From NCBI GenBank assembly GCA_039090855.1, contig CM077011.1:29789001-29853000 (forward strand): a DNA stretch of 64,000 nucleotides. The letters are read 5' to 3'. Below the pieces are notes generated by a model, which worked only from the letters and a program-made list of their open reading frames with translations, had not been told where the DNA came from and ran no database searches. The position numbers and the translations under genes are program-made. The DNA comes from Macrothele yani (lineage: Eukaryota; Arthropoda; Arachnida; Araneae; Macrothelidae). Shown here in pieces: positions 32,556 through 43,057 of this stretch; within the stretch, counting starts at the first letter, position 1; each line of letters starts with the position of its first letter.

Positions 32556-33221
32556 CCAGGAAAAAGTTTCCCAGACCAGAAGACCACAACCACCGCCCTA
32601 TTGAACCCCAACTGTGCAACCTGGAGATAGGGCTTCATACTGTTTACGCCATATGCAAACCTGGACATCATGTTGGTGCAGCAAGAAACAGGACTCATTA
32701 CTGCAAAACACCTTCTTACATCTGTCGAGGGTATTCAGCCGATGTTTCTTGGCCCGTGCGAGGCGTTGTTTGTGATGAATGGATGTCATCATGGGTTCCC
32801 TCATTGGTCTCCAGCAGGCAAAGTGTGTAACCAAGAGGTAGGCGCATGGTGCATGTGGAAATAGGTCGAACTGCACCTTTGTTGTGCTGGTGGGTGAGCT
32901 GGGTGACTGTTGCGTGTAGTTACTGAGATACCAGTTGTGATACCCGACGCTCACCTCTAGGATTAAAGGCGCATGGCTGATCAATGTCAGCCCTTCTGCT
33001 GGATGTTTAATCCAGTCCTTGATACAGTAGTGTGGGAGTAGTCAACAAGTGTGGCTGTTCCTGAAATACTGGCACCTCCTCGGCCCAAACTATCTGACAG
33101 CAGTCAAATTGGCTTAAGGTAGCCACGTTTCCCCATTACAGGCAAATGTTTACTGATTACGTACAGAGGATTGGCATGCAATTTATGGTGGTTGCACGTG
33201 ACATTGATATCACGTGGTACT

Positions 33222-33297
33222 TCGTTTCTTTCTTGGTTATAAAGCATGCATCTGTCCGAAACTTGGACAGATGCATGCTTTTATAACCAAGAAAGAA
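33222..33297. repeat. Near-perfect hairpin, ~33-bp arms
   Basis: GGTTATAAAGCATGCATCTG, then TCC, a loop of 7 bases (GAAACTT), and the reverse complement with one extra T, extending into TTTCTTTCTTGG/CCAAGAAAGAAA. It is joined to the start of the RTE fragment. Confidence 0.85.
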
Positions 33298-33301
33298 AAA
33301 G

Positions 33302-33860
33302 AAAGAAACTCGTGTATCAGGAAAATGCCAAGAGTGGATGATGTCATGATCAAAGTAAAGATCCTCAAGTGGTAATAAGCTGGACATATTGCTAGGAGAA
33401 CTAACCAACGTTGGACAATTGAATTCCTAGAGAGCCGCCCCTGGCGCAGTGGTCTAAGCGTTGGCTTCTGATAGTTCGTCCGAAATGGGTACGGGTTCGA
33501 ATCCCGGTGAGGCATGGATGTTGTGTTTGTCTTACGGTGGTGGCTCTCTCCCTTCCCTGGAACCAGTGGCCCTAAATTAGGGACGGTCGACTGCTTTTAG
33601 CCCATTGAGTTGCTCACGGCGGTCGTTAAATCTCCAATAAAAAAAAAAAAAAACCTTCACTGGATACCAAGGTACACGAAAAACTCCAAAAGAAGGCCAC
33701 ATGGAAGATACACATGCATGGATTTCGACAGCATGCCGGAGTGACATGGAAAACCCTAGAAGAAGGCCACGTGGGAGAGAGATGTAGGAAATTCGACAGT
33801 ATGATGGAGTGACATGGAAGAAGTTACTCAGAACAGATTGTGGAAGAGACTATTTTCATT
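33302..33860 (+). pseudogene. RTE-type LINE, reverse transcriptase C-terminal remnant, split by SINE
   Basis: Before the SINE the plus strand reads RKMPRVDDVMIKVKILKW, two stops, then AGHIARRTNQRWTIEFL. After it: WIPRYTKNSKRRPHG. This is the end of RTE-type RTs (VDDV..K...LKWQWAGHIARR.D.RW....LEW.PR...R..GRP). The SINE at 33434-33653 interrupts it exactly between EFL and WIPR. No RT core was found upstream. Confidence 0.75.
33434..33653 (+). mobile_element. SINE S1 inside the RTE fragment
   Basis: Plus-strand copy with head GCCGCCCCTGGCGCAGTGGT, B box GGTTCGAATCC, end CGTTAAATCTCCAATAAA and an A tail. I could not see a clear target duplication. Confidence 0.95.
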
Positions 33861-34505
33861 ATTATTGAGCGTTTGTCATAAGACGTGATTGTTACATCGA
33901 TGTCATCTTTGTTTAGTTTTCATAAATGATCTACTACGCATCTTACTGTTTAATCCAAATTTCCCTCAAAAAACAAACAAAACGGTGTGGTAACTATCTG
34001 ACGAAGTGCATTGTTTACTGCCGTCACTGACATGGTGTGGCCAAATAAGCAGAAATTTTTGAGCCAGGTGTATTTAGAAGTCTTTACGATATCCTAAAAG
34101 ATTAGAGTACGCATAATTTGTCAATGTCTGACGATTTTGTCACAGAGTTCTTTGGGTTGTTGCTAGTCTTTCACTTTCTTTTTTTCGACTTTATACATTG
34201 CTCTTATTGTCAAGCTTATCATTTTTTGTAGTGTGTGTGTGTGTATGTGGAAGGAGCCTCTTTCTTTTACTTTGTGCTAACTACATAAACACATACACAG
34301 ACACGCACATCATAACGACATAATATGACAATTTTATCTATTTCTTATGGGTCATTCATCATTTCCATTTTTCTCATTTATCATCATTTCGATCCTGTTT
34401 TTTTTTTTTTTTTTGAAGAAGTTGAGTACGACTTCGTTACCCTTCAGCAAGGTGAAAGGAAATACCAAGAAAGAGTCATTGTCCAGATAAGCGCAAACTT
34501 CAGCA
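33861..34505. other. Intergenic, nothing recognised
   Basis: Contains a short GT microsatellite (about 34231-34245) and a T run at 34399-34416. No coding signal. Confidence 0.5.
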
Positions 34506-34510
34506 TTATT

Positions 34511-34966
34511 AAAACTGACGTTGAAGACCAACACAGAAGGAAAAAGAACTGGTGTCCTTTCCGCCACCAGTGGAGGGAATGTGTAATACCATGAATCACA
34601 AATTTTGCGCAATAACGGAAGATATCCAAAGCAAAGAGGATTTTTCGAATCGGCTTCTTATTAAAACTGATGTTGAAGACCAACACAGAAGGAAAAAGAA
34701 CTGGTGTCCTTTCCGCCACCAGTGGAGGGAATGTGTAATACCATGAATCACAAATTTTGCGCAATAACGGAAGATATCCAAAGCAAAGAGGATTTTTCCA
34801 ATCGGCTTCTTATTAAAACTGATGTTGAAGACCAACACAGAAGGAAAAAGAACTGGTGTCCTTTCCGCCACCAGTGGAGGGAATGTGTAATACCATGAAT
34901 CACAAATTTTGCGCAATAACGGAAGATATCCAAAGCAAAGAGGATTTTTCGAATCGGCTTCTTAGA
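34511..34966 (+). repeat. 152-bp tandem repeat, three near-identical copies
   Basis: Units start at 34511, 34663 and 34815 with AAAACTGAYGTTGAAGACC and contain CCGCCACCAGTGGAGGGAAT. Differences between units are very few, so amplification is recent. It belongs to the ~150-bp monomer family (word GCCACCAG..GGG) also seen at 35.0-35.4, 38.4-40.0, 56.1-56.8 and 59.3-59.9 kb. Confidence 0.95.
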
Positions 34967-35456
34967 AAAGAAGATACGGTTCCACGTATGGTACAAATAG
35001 AAATGAACGCTTACAGCCCCTAATGGCAAAACGGTGTGGTACGTAAATTGGAAATACATGAAAAATATTCCTCGCTATAAACTCAATCAGTAGCAAAGTG
35101 AATGTCTTAAATGGGACTTTTAGAAGCGGAGATAGCATCATTAGATGCATTTAAAATAACATCTCCTAGCGGGAAAACTAATAATAATTTTGAAAAAAAA
35201 ATACACATAAATGTTTTCCGCAGTGATAGGCGTCTGACTGAAAAAAGAAAGTATTTTTTTTAGTTAGATGTTTAGAGGCGAAGATGCGGTTGTAAACGTG
35301 TTAAAACAGAAATACCCACTTGCGCCACCTAGTGGCAAAGCATTTTTTCACAGAATACTGTAAAACGCTGGGAAAATCATCATGGTTACCTCTATCACAG
35401 TAAAAGAACTTTAAAATCAGATATTTAAAAGCAGTGATTTCTAGAAAAATATAATA
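34967..35456 (+). repeat. Diverged ~150-bp monomers
   Basis: Continuation of the monomer family with the words TTGCGCCACCTAGTGGCAAA and GTTTAGAGGCGAAGATGCGG. Diverged from the homogenised block next to it. They run up to the TA at the left end of the IS630 element. Confidence 0.6.
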
Positions 35457-35532
35457 TACACGGTGATCGGTTCGGATAGGGATAATTAAAAAATGCTGCG
35501 GAATGGCTTGTAACGGATATATTAAGTCAATG

Positions 35533-36802
35533 CAGAGGGAGAGTCGAAATGTTTGCAATATTTTGGTCACTTTATGTCTTCATACGTACCTTTACGACGA
35601 AAGCTGACTAGCATTCAAGGTATAGGCCATCGTGTTCCACCATCTATAGCCATCTGCCTGCCAGTTCTTCGATTTCGCGGAAGTACCAGTTCTTGTTCTT
35701 CGAGGCGAAGAACTCCTTCACCCCAGCTTCCACCTCCTCCTGGTTGTTCAAGAGCCGCCCGCGAAGGAAGGGGGACATAGACCGGATCAAGTAATAATCC
35801 GACTGTGCAAGGTCCGGACTATATGTTGGGTGTGACATCAGTTCGATGCCCACAAGATCTTGGAGTTTTTCCCGGGTCTTTCGCGCGGTATGAGGCCGAG
35901 CGTTGCCCTGCTGTAAGAAAGCGCGCATTCTGTTCACCAGTGTCGGGTACTTCTCCTCGAAAACGGCATACATCCGCTCCAGCTGTTCAGAGTAGAGGTT
36001 GGCGTTGATGGTCCGACAGTCTGGAACAAATTCGTAATGGATTATCATTCCGCCAGAAGCAGAGCATCATCTTGTTATGGAAGTGCCCACGTTTGGCAAC
36101 AGGTACAGGAAGCTGGTCCGGGCTCAACCACTGCCGTTGTGTGTTACGATTACGGAAATAGACCCACTTTTCATCGCAAGCAACAATTCTCTTGATGAAA
36201 CGTACATCGCGCTGGTTTTCTAGGAGTTTCATGTACACTTCCACTCGGCGGTTTGCTTCAGCTGACGTCAGTTCGTGAGGGACAATGCGGCAGTTCCTGT
36301 AGACCAAACCGAGGTCCTGAAGGTGCCGAACCATGGTGATCTGTGATATGCCCAGCTCGCCTGATAATCTCCGAATCCACGGTTCTCGGCCTACGAACCT
36401 TGGCTAATCGTCGAGGTTTCTGTCCCTTGAGCGAAATTTCATGAACCATCTGGTTGCGGTGCTGTGGTCCACGGAACCTTCCCTTTTTGCTTGACAAATG
36501 TTTCGTGTTGCTTGAGCAGCGTTATGGCCGAGTTCAAACTCGTAAAGCAAAAGTTCCCTAATTAGTCTGTTGTGGCTGTTCATCTTTTAGGCTTTCCAAT
36601 CACAGACAGAACGACGACGTGCAATGCTGTTCACAGCAACGACTACCACTTTATAACGACGACATGCAATGCTGTTCAGAGCAACGACTACCACTTTATA
36701 TCCCTTTCAACTGACTGCAGTGCGAGACTTGAGCTAGTCTAAAAACGTGGTATACCCTCACGCGTTTATGCAAATATTGCAAAACTTTCGACTCTCTCTG
36801 TG
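35533..36802 (-). mobile_element. mariner element
   Basis: Ends CAGAGGGAGAGTCGAAATGT and the complement of CACAGAGAGAGTCGAAAGTT, with TG (left) and TA (right) outside them. Length of 1.27 kb is canonical for mariner. A 48-bp direct duplication (CAATGCTGTTCASAGCAACG) lies near its right side at 36610-36705. Confidence 0.9.
35644..36583 (-). pseudogene. mariner transposase, frameshifted and missing a catalytic Asp
   Basis: Starts MNSHNRLIRELLLYEFELGH at 36583. It continues NAAQATRNICQAKREGSVDH and RRLSGELGISQITMVRHLQD, the mariner HTH region. The catalytic half has IVACDEKWVYF (first Asp) and YSPDLAQSDYYLIRSM (third Asp). The second Asp block reads LQQGNARPHTA, where HDNARPH is normal, so the second Asp is Gly. 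By my count 35 residues separate Gly and the third Asp, against the usual 34. Frameshifts occur near 36400 and 36030. Total span ~313 codons, below the ~345 of Mos1. Confidence 0.9.
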
Positions 36803-37191
36803 TATTTGACAGAAATTACCTCTATGGATGTCAGTTTGTTTAGGCCTCAACATGACCGCCTTTGCGGACTCGGCAGAGTTCATATCGGGTGCTCAATTCT
36901 TGTCACGTGTTTTCTATCATCTGCATAGTGATTTGTGCGAACGCTGCAGTACGGAGGTCAAATTCTGCCCGAAGGGTGAGGAATGATTGAGTATATTAAA
37001 TCTGGTGACTACTCTTAGCGCTATCATTTGAGGTACACGGAATCCCCATGTTTTTTACGAAGTGACAAGAGCAAGCCCTAAGGTAAATGTGTGGTGCGGG
37101 GTGAGTCGTTTGTAAAAAAAGATCGAGCTTATGTTATCAGTTTGTCCGGTCTGTATGATGATATCGAATTCAAAATACATTTTATTCCATA

Positions 37192-38415
37192 CACACTGAA
37201 GAGCAATTGAATTAGAAACAGCTGGCGTTATGCAAATGTGGTGCTGTGGGCGGCCCTGTGAACGGAAACGACATGACGTATGCAGCGATCCGACAATATA
37301 AGGAGTGATGCGACGGGAATCAGTAAGAGTCGGACGTGGTATGGGTAAGACGAAGGATCTAAGCGCATTCGATCGTGGGCAAATTGTCGGGGCCCGACGA
37401 ATGGGTCACTCCATCTCGGAAGTCGTGCAGGCACTGGGATTTTCACGAGCCACTGTGTCACGGGTGCACCGTGAGTACAGCGAATCCAGTAAAACCATCC
37501 CTGCAAGGGCCAACTGCCGTGGACAACAGCGTGTGTATGAGCGTGGTCATCGTCTGCTAGCTCGTATTGTAACAGCGGATAGACGGGCCACAGTGCAAGA
37601 AATCACTCGGCAATTTAACGCTGGTGCACAAAAACGCGTAAGCAGCCACACCATCCTGAACCATCTTCTCGCTATGGGGTACAGAAGCCATCGTCCCACG
37701 AGGGTACCGCTGCTGACCGCCCACCACAAGGTGCAAAGATTAGCATGGGCGCGGGAACATCGCCACTGGACCCTAGACATGTGGAAAAATGTTGCCTGGA
37801 CTGATGAGTCGAGATTCACGTTGGTACATGCGGGTGGCAGGATACGAGTACGGCGCAAACCACATGAAGCGATCGATCCTTCTTGCGAGCAGGGTACTCT
37901 TCAGGCTGGTGGGGGTGGCATTCTCGTCTGGGGACTGTTTACGTGGACTGAAATGAGACCCCTGGTACGTGTGACATCGTCCCTCACAGGTCAACGTTAC
38001 CGGAATATCCTGGACGACCATTTGCTCCCGTTTGTGCGTCTTCAACATCCCAGTGGGGACCTCATCCTGCAACAAGCCAATTCACTGAGCCATCACTCCC
38101 GAATTGTATCCGAATGGTTGGTTCAACACTCCACCGACGTGACCTCGCTTACTTGGCCAGCTAAGTCACCTGACCTCAATCCCATCGAGCACTTCTGGGA
38201 TGCCATCGAGAGAGATGTTCGAGGCTCTGACCCCCCTCCATCAAAGCTTCGTGAACTGTGGGAGCTTGTTCGGGGGTCGTGGATCCGTATGGCTTCCCAA
38301 CGCTTCCGGTGTCTTGTCGAGTCCATGCCGCGACGAATCGCCGCCGTCATCAGGCTGAAAGGTGGTGATACACGTTACTAGTCAGGTATCTCTAATTCAA
38401 TTGCTCTTCAGTGTG
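37192..38415 (+). mobile_element. Tc1 element (DD36E type) with an open transposase frame
   Basis: Ends CACACTGAAGAGCAATTGAA and its complement, continuing TTAGA. TA flanks the left end; the right flank is TT. Length 1224 bp. It holds the only full-length open transposase in the window. Confidence 0.93.
37341..38381 (+). CDS. Tc1-like transposase, full-length open frame, catalytic Asp replaced by Ala
   Basis: I place the start at 37341 (MGKTKDLSAFDRGQIVGARR), giving 346 residues; an upstream in-frame Met at 37305 would add 12. Two HTH domains (ISEVVQALGFSRATVSRVHR and VQEITRQFNAGAQKRVSSHT) bind the ends. The catalytic domain has WTDESRF (first Asp) and SPDLNPIEHFWDAIE (Glu), but the second Asp block reads LILQQANSLSHHS where QQDN is expected. 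The codon at 38076-38078 is GCC (Ala), one base from GAC. By my count 36 residues lie between that position and the Glu, which suggests the DD36E group. The protein should still bind DNA but should not cut. Confidence 0.93.
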   Translation: MGKTKDLSAFDRGQIVGARRMGHSISEVVQALGFSRATVSRVHREYSESSKTIPARANCRGQQRVYERGHRLLARIVTADRRATVQEITRQFNAGAQKRVSSHTILNHLLAMGYRSHRPTRVPLLTAHHKVQRLAWAREHRHWTLDMWKNVAWTDESRFTLVHAGGRIRVRRKPHEAIDPSCEQGTLQAGGGGILVWGLFTWTEMRPLVRVTSSLTGQRYRNILDDHLLPFVRLQHPSGDLILQQANSLSHHSRIVSEWLVQHSTDVTSLTWPAKSPDLNPIEHFWDAIERDVRGSDPPPSKLRELWELVRGSWIRMASQRFRCLVESMPRRIAAVIRLKGGDTRY

Positions 38416-38429
38416 TTTGCTTTTAATAA

Positions 38430-40010
38430 TCCGATTGAAAAAAATATTTCACCTTTCGATTCTATTTATGTCGAAGAGTATTTTAGGTATAGTTACTTTT
38501 TCAAGTTACGCATAGATTTTCCACTAGGGGGCGTAAAAGTAAATTACGTTTTTTCCTATATCTCTTCTTGTGAAACTCCGATTTGAAAAATTGTTTCTTC
38601 AGCGGATACAGCTCCTGATGGGAAATCTTTTGCATATAATTTCAAATTTTTGGTAAAGAATACTTTGGCCACCAGGGGGCGTAAGTGTTAATTTTTGCTT
38701 CTGACGTATTTGCCAAAAAATCTTAGCTTCTAAAATCTCGATTGAAAAAATTAGTTCATGAACCGATGCCACTTACGTCGATAAACCTTTTCGGAATATT
38801 TCCTTCTTAAAATATTGCATGGTTTCTCTGCCTTAACGCGTAAATGTATATCTTATTTTTGTCAATATCTCTGCTTCTAATGTTCTATTTGAAAAATTCT
38901 TTGTTTATTAGATAGTCTCCGGTGTGACATGTTTTTCATGTAATTTCAAAATTTTACCAGTATTTCATAGACTTTGCGCCAGGGGTGTAATGGTAAATTG
39001 CGTTTCTCCCGATATCTCTACTTCTAAAACTCCGATTTGAAAAAATCTTTCTGCACTGGATACAGCTCCTGATGGGAAATCTTTTGCGTATAATTTCTAA
39101 TTTTTGGTAAAAAATGGTTTCGCCACCAGGGGGCGTAAGCCTTAATTTCCGCTTCTGATGTATTTGCAGCAAAATCTGAGCTTCTAAAATCTTGATTGAA
39201 AGAAATTTCGTTTGTGGACTGATACCACTCACGTCGACAGCGATATTTTCTTCTTAAAATAATGCATAGTTTCTACGCCAGGGGACATAGAAGTATACCT
39301 TATTTTTGTCAATATCTCGACTTCTAGGAGTGCGATTTGAAAAATTCCTTCTTTGTTGGATAGTGTTTCCGATGTGAAATGATTTTCATATAAATTCAAA
39401 ATTTTCAAGTAAATTATAGACTTTCCGCCAGGGGGCGCAATGCTAAATTGCGTTTTCCCCGCTATTTCTGCTTCTAAAACTATGATTTGAAAAATTCTTC
39501 CTGTATTGATACAGCTCCTGATGGAAAATGTTTTTCATATAATTTCTAATATTTTGTAAAGAATGGTTTAGCCACCAAGGATCATAAGTGTTAATTTCTG
39601 CTTCTGATGTATTTTCAGCGAAATCTGAGCTCCTGAAACTCGACTAAAACTTTTTTTCCTTGGACCAATATCCCTCACATCGAAAAATCTTTTGGGAATA
39701 CTTTCTTCCTAAAATAATGCATGATTTTCCCGCCAGGGGCGTAGATGCATATCCTATATTTATTCATATCTCTACTTCGAAGAGTCCGATTTGAAAAATT
39801 CTTTCTTTGTTGGAGAGCGTTTCCGCTACCAAATGTTTCTCATATAATGTTAAATTTTTCTTAACGCACAAGTCTGCAACCAGAGGTTGTAAGCTCACGA
39901 TTCCGTTTACAGCAATATCTGAGGGATTAAAAACCCGATTGAACAATTACTATTGCTTTCCATACCGGTTCCATTGACTTTGAATAGCTTTGATAAATTT
40001 AATTCCGGTC
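38430..40010 (+). repeat. Satellite array: ~150-bp monomers in a three-monomer higher-order repeat
   Basis: The anchor GCTCCTGATG occurs at 38611, 39065 and 39514, a period of ~450 bp. Inside each period three diverged ~150-bp monomers carry GCCASSRGGGGCGTAA-like words at about 150-bp steps (39121, 39271, 39425, 39571, 39730). Monomers of the same position match each other better than their neighbours. It lies within element L1, between the Tc1 and the last transposase piece. Confidence 0.8.
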
Positions 40011-40594
40011 AGAACGCTTTCAAAAGACGTGCTCATTACACCCGAAAATTCGGTGTCATATTTCTTGTTCCTTCTCTGAGGATAATGTGCAATCAGGACA
40101 ATACCTAGATATGCTACAGATCTTCTTGGTACCAGAACTCAATAACGATGTCATTTTACAGCAAGACGGGGCTCCATCTCACTGGTCACTGGAAGTCAGG
40201 AACTTCCTCAGCAACACATTATTGACACTGGTGCGGCAACGATGGCTCCATTCCTTTGCCTGCAAAGACCTCGGGATCTCCCTCCCCCCCCGATTTCTTG
40301 GTGTGGTGGTTTGTGACGAGCATCGTTTACGCACAACGACCTCAAAGCCTGAATGACTTGAAGGTGAAAATTTCTGCAGCTTTGGCACAAATCACTCCGC
40401 AGATGTTAGAAAGCACATAGCAGGAATTGAGCACCCCGTTCAAACTCTACTAAGTCCGCAAAGGGAGTCATGTAGAGGCTTGGACGAACTCCCATCCATA
40501 AAGGTAATTTCTATCAAATATTGACTTACTATATCTGTTATAAGCTATACCACAGGATTTTTAAATTATCCCTACCCAGACGGATCAGTCAGTA

Positions 40595-42415
40595 TATTTA
40601 CTCCCCCTAGAAATGAAAGCACTATGTTATTTAAAATAGAAACTGTCTACAAAATGGCCTTCGGAAAGGTTAAATGAGAGATATATGTACTTTTTCTTGA
40701 ATAAAATAATGATCAGTAAGTCCTCAGATTTTCGGCGCATACACTACAGAAAAGAAAAAGCAAAACAAAAATAGAAGTCAAGAAGAAATATTTCTGTTTA
40801 TCATAACTACGTAGAAAATGCGCATGCGCCAGAGGAGGAGTAAAGCCGCTCATTAGCCTTGGTAAACCTAAGCTGAGGTTTCGTTCCACCGTCTGCGTAG
40901 TTATACTCTTCTCCTCCACCGAAGAAGAGTATAACTACGCAGACGGTGCTCGTACCCACGATGCGAGCGCTGCTTATTTATATCTGTAATACTGGCAAAG
41001 AAACTAAAATAGAATGCTCAATATCCAAATTTATATACACAACTGCTGTATTTTTGAGAATCGGAGGAATTTAATACAAAATAAGTAAAGGGATATGCAT
41101 AGAAATACAGATATAAACGAGGGTAAATCAAGAAGTGAAGGAATTTGTGAACTGAACTGATACCCCAAGCGACAGCAACCAACCAATGTTGAACATCATA
41201 ATGGTAGTTAGAAAAGGAGATATCTGCACCAAGCTACGCTACGCGTCAGTCTGGCTCTAGAGGTGAGTGTGCAAACATGTAAGCTCCTTTTTCCTATTGT
41301 AGCGGTTCTGAACAGCGTGCCGTAATAAAATTTCTTTGGGCAGAAGTGCTCAAATTTAAAGAAGAATTGTAGCACAATATGGTAATACATACACAATCCG
41401 CAGAAAAGTTTAAATTTCGCAGAGTAAGTGTGACTGATGGAACTCGATCAGGGCGGTCGTCGAATTCGTGAACTAAAGACCACGTCGATCGTGTGAACTC
41501 TCTCATTCAAGAATTCCGATGGATTGCTGTACCGGCTGTATCTGATAAGACCAACTGGCGGCCTCGGATGAAGAATAAATTAAATTTCATTTCTAACTGA
41601 AAAGCTTCCTCCTTGTCATACCGTCGGTATGGCTCTGATTCGAGCTTGACTTGACCCCCCCCCCCTCCCCCGAAAAAAATAAATAAATCCTGGTTGGGCT
41701 ACTGACATATACCTACTATCTGTTTAACCTTTCGTTTTTGTTTACTTTCTGTTATTTAAAGCTTGGTTACTCGTTGTTATGTTTTCTGAACTGAACGTCA
41801 CGTCGGAACACCCCAAAGTTTATTTCTTTAAGTCACACTGGCAGTCAGGCAAGTCTTCAGAGTGAGATTAAACAGGACCATGCAGCAGAGCGTGTGTGTT
41901 ACGCGAGAGAGCTATTAACGAGACCCAGACGATCGATGAGGCTCTTAAATGTTTTTACGTTGCTGTTGTTATGTTATTAGCTATCGTTAATTTTAAAGTT
42001 TACTATCTTATTAGTTTCGTCTACTATGATTGTTGTTTGATCTTGTAATAGATACACTTGTTAATTTAACTTTTAGCGTAACGGGCTATTTGATAATGAT
42101 ATTAATTTTAGTAATTTTTAATATCTTGTACGTATTTAGACTAACCTTTCACATTTATAATACTTTAAAACTGTAAATATGGGGGAAACGTTTTCAGAGT
42201 GCAGATATTTGTGTCATAGGGTGCTAATGTGTCTCCTTAACTGTTACTTCTGACATACTCAAGAGCTAGAACAGTTTTTAGGATTAAGGACATTAACAAT
42301 TTGCACAGTGAATAGGTTTAAAAGAGAAAACGCAGTGATTTTACGGTTCATTCTGCTATGACCAGAAAAGAGAAGAAGCAAGTTAGTAAAATCATGCAAT
42401 GCATTGATAATGATA
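40595..42415. other. Intergenic, no gene recognised
   Basis: Apart from the hairpin at 40888-40947 and a C-tract at 41655-41670 I see no repeat partner, RNA or coding domain. The minus-strand frames at 41208-41506 have no recognisable features. Confidence 0.5.
40888..40947. repeat. Perfect hairpin, 25-bp arms
   Basis: ACCGTCTGCGTAGTTATACT plus CTTCT, a 10-base loop, and the exact reverse complement. Confidence 0.95.
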
Positions 42416-42967
42416 TACGCTTTCCAACATACCAGACATCATTACTCAAGTTATGAGGATAATGGCTGTGCAATAAATCTCGCTCTTGTGCCCTGACCTT
42501 TGACCCCATTTAAATTATGTTAAACACAATTGGTTCAGTATACCTCCGGAATAACATACTAAAGTTTTATAGCAATAGAAGTATTTTTAGTCAAGTTATG
42601 AGGATAATAGCTGTGGAATAAATCACGCTCCTGTGACCTGACCTTTGACCCCATTTCGATAATATTCAACAAAACCAGTTCAGCATACCTCCGAAACAAC
42701 ATGATAAAGTTTTGTCGCAATCGAAGCATTTTTACGTAAGTTATAACGCATAAGGGCAATGGAATGGATCCCGCTCCTATGTCCTGACCTTTGATCCCAT
42801 TTCTTCCATTTTCTGTAGAGTTCGTCCGCAGATTGTACCCTAGATCATACTAAAATTTCATCAAAATCGAAATTTTTACGCGAGTTATCGGGCGGACAGA
42901 CAAACTGACACACAGACACGCGAAGCTGGAGCATATACGCTTCTTCAACCTACGGTTGGAAAGCGTA
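42416..42967 (-). mobile_element. 146-bp-unit repeat element, compact copy
   Basis: Bounded by TACGCTTTCCAA (42416) and TTGGAAAGCGTA (ending 42967), the same inverted boundaries as 23336-25932. It holds about three and a half units in reverse orientation with TGACCTTTGACCCC at 42494 and 42639 and a variant at 42785. The end next to 42967 carries the shared GAGCATATACGCTTCTTCAA. Sequence beyond both ends is also partly shared with the first copy (for example ATCATGCAATGCATTGAT), so the true element may be slightly longer. Confidence 0.75.
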
Positions 42968-43057
42968 AAAAAGGTTTCGGGGGACGCCTGCATATTTACA
43001 AGCATGTACGTTGTTTCGTTTAATTCATTTCTGTACACTTCTTTTTTTGGTTTCTTT

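Larger units (their letters stand above)
28560..33010 (-). pseudogene. Tc1-like transposase split by the Penelope-like element
   Basis: The N-terminal and middle part is at 32556-33010: the minus strand reads HKQRLARAKKHRLNTLDRCK, then FCSNESCFLLHQHDVQVCIW and RKQYEALSPGCTVG. The C-terminal part is at 28560-28842, reading VIFQQDNVLCYRARIASE and GSKTPRTVI. Joining across the insertion restores the expected order (VWETFSWQTLGPSVI, then IQQTVNSICYRDLSVD). The first catalytic Asp is Asn (CSNES). Stops are frequent. It is older than the Penelope element. Confidence 0.75.
37005..40470 (+). pseudogene. IS630-like transposase of element L1, in pieces
   Basis: Plus-strand pieces in order. 37038-37090 reads NPHVFYEVTRASPKVNVWCG. 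After the Tc1 and the satellite array, 40100-40200 reads QYLDMLQIFLVPELNNDVIL, then QQDGAPSHWSLEVRNFLS (second Asp), and 40335-40430 has a decayed SLNDLKVKISAALAQITPQM-type ending. The first Asp block upstream of NPH is not recognisable. The same C-terminal words occur on the minus strand in element L2. Confidence 0.75.
35457..40594 (+). mobile_element. IS630-like element L1 with long inverted ends, holding other elements
   Basis: The left end reads TACACGGTGATCGGTTCGGA, and the right end is the complement of TACTGACTGATCCGTCTGGG; both continue into TAGGGATAATT. Inside the left end (36803-36980) is an inverted copy of the transposase 3' end, and inside the right end is the direct one. The terminal inverted repeats are therefore ~200 bp long and reach into coding sequence. 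Nested inside are a mariner (35533-36802), a Tc1 (37192-38415) and a satellite array (38430-40010). Removing them leaves about 1.1 kb. Confidence 0.7.

Noticed and set aside
33157..33515. Minus-strand frames of 83 and 92 codons
   Set aside because: They cross the hairpin and the antisense of SINE S1.
34352..35059. Series of similar minus- and plus-strand frames (64-106 codons)
   Set aside because: They repeat because of the 152-bp tandem repeat; the same peptide recurs each 152 bp and has no known domain.
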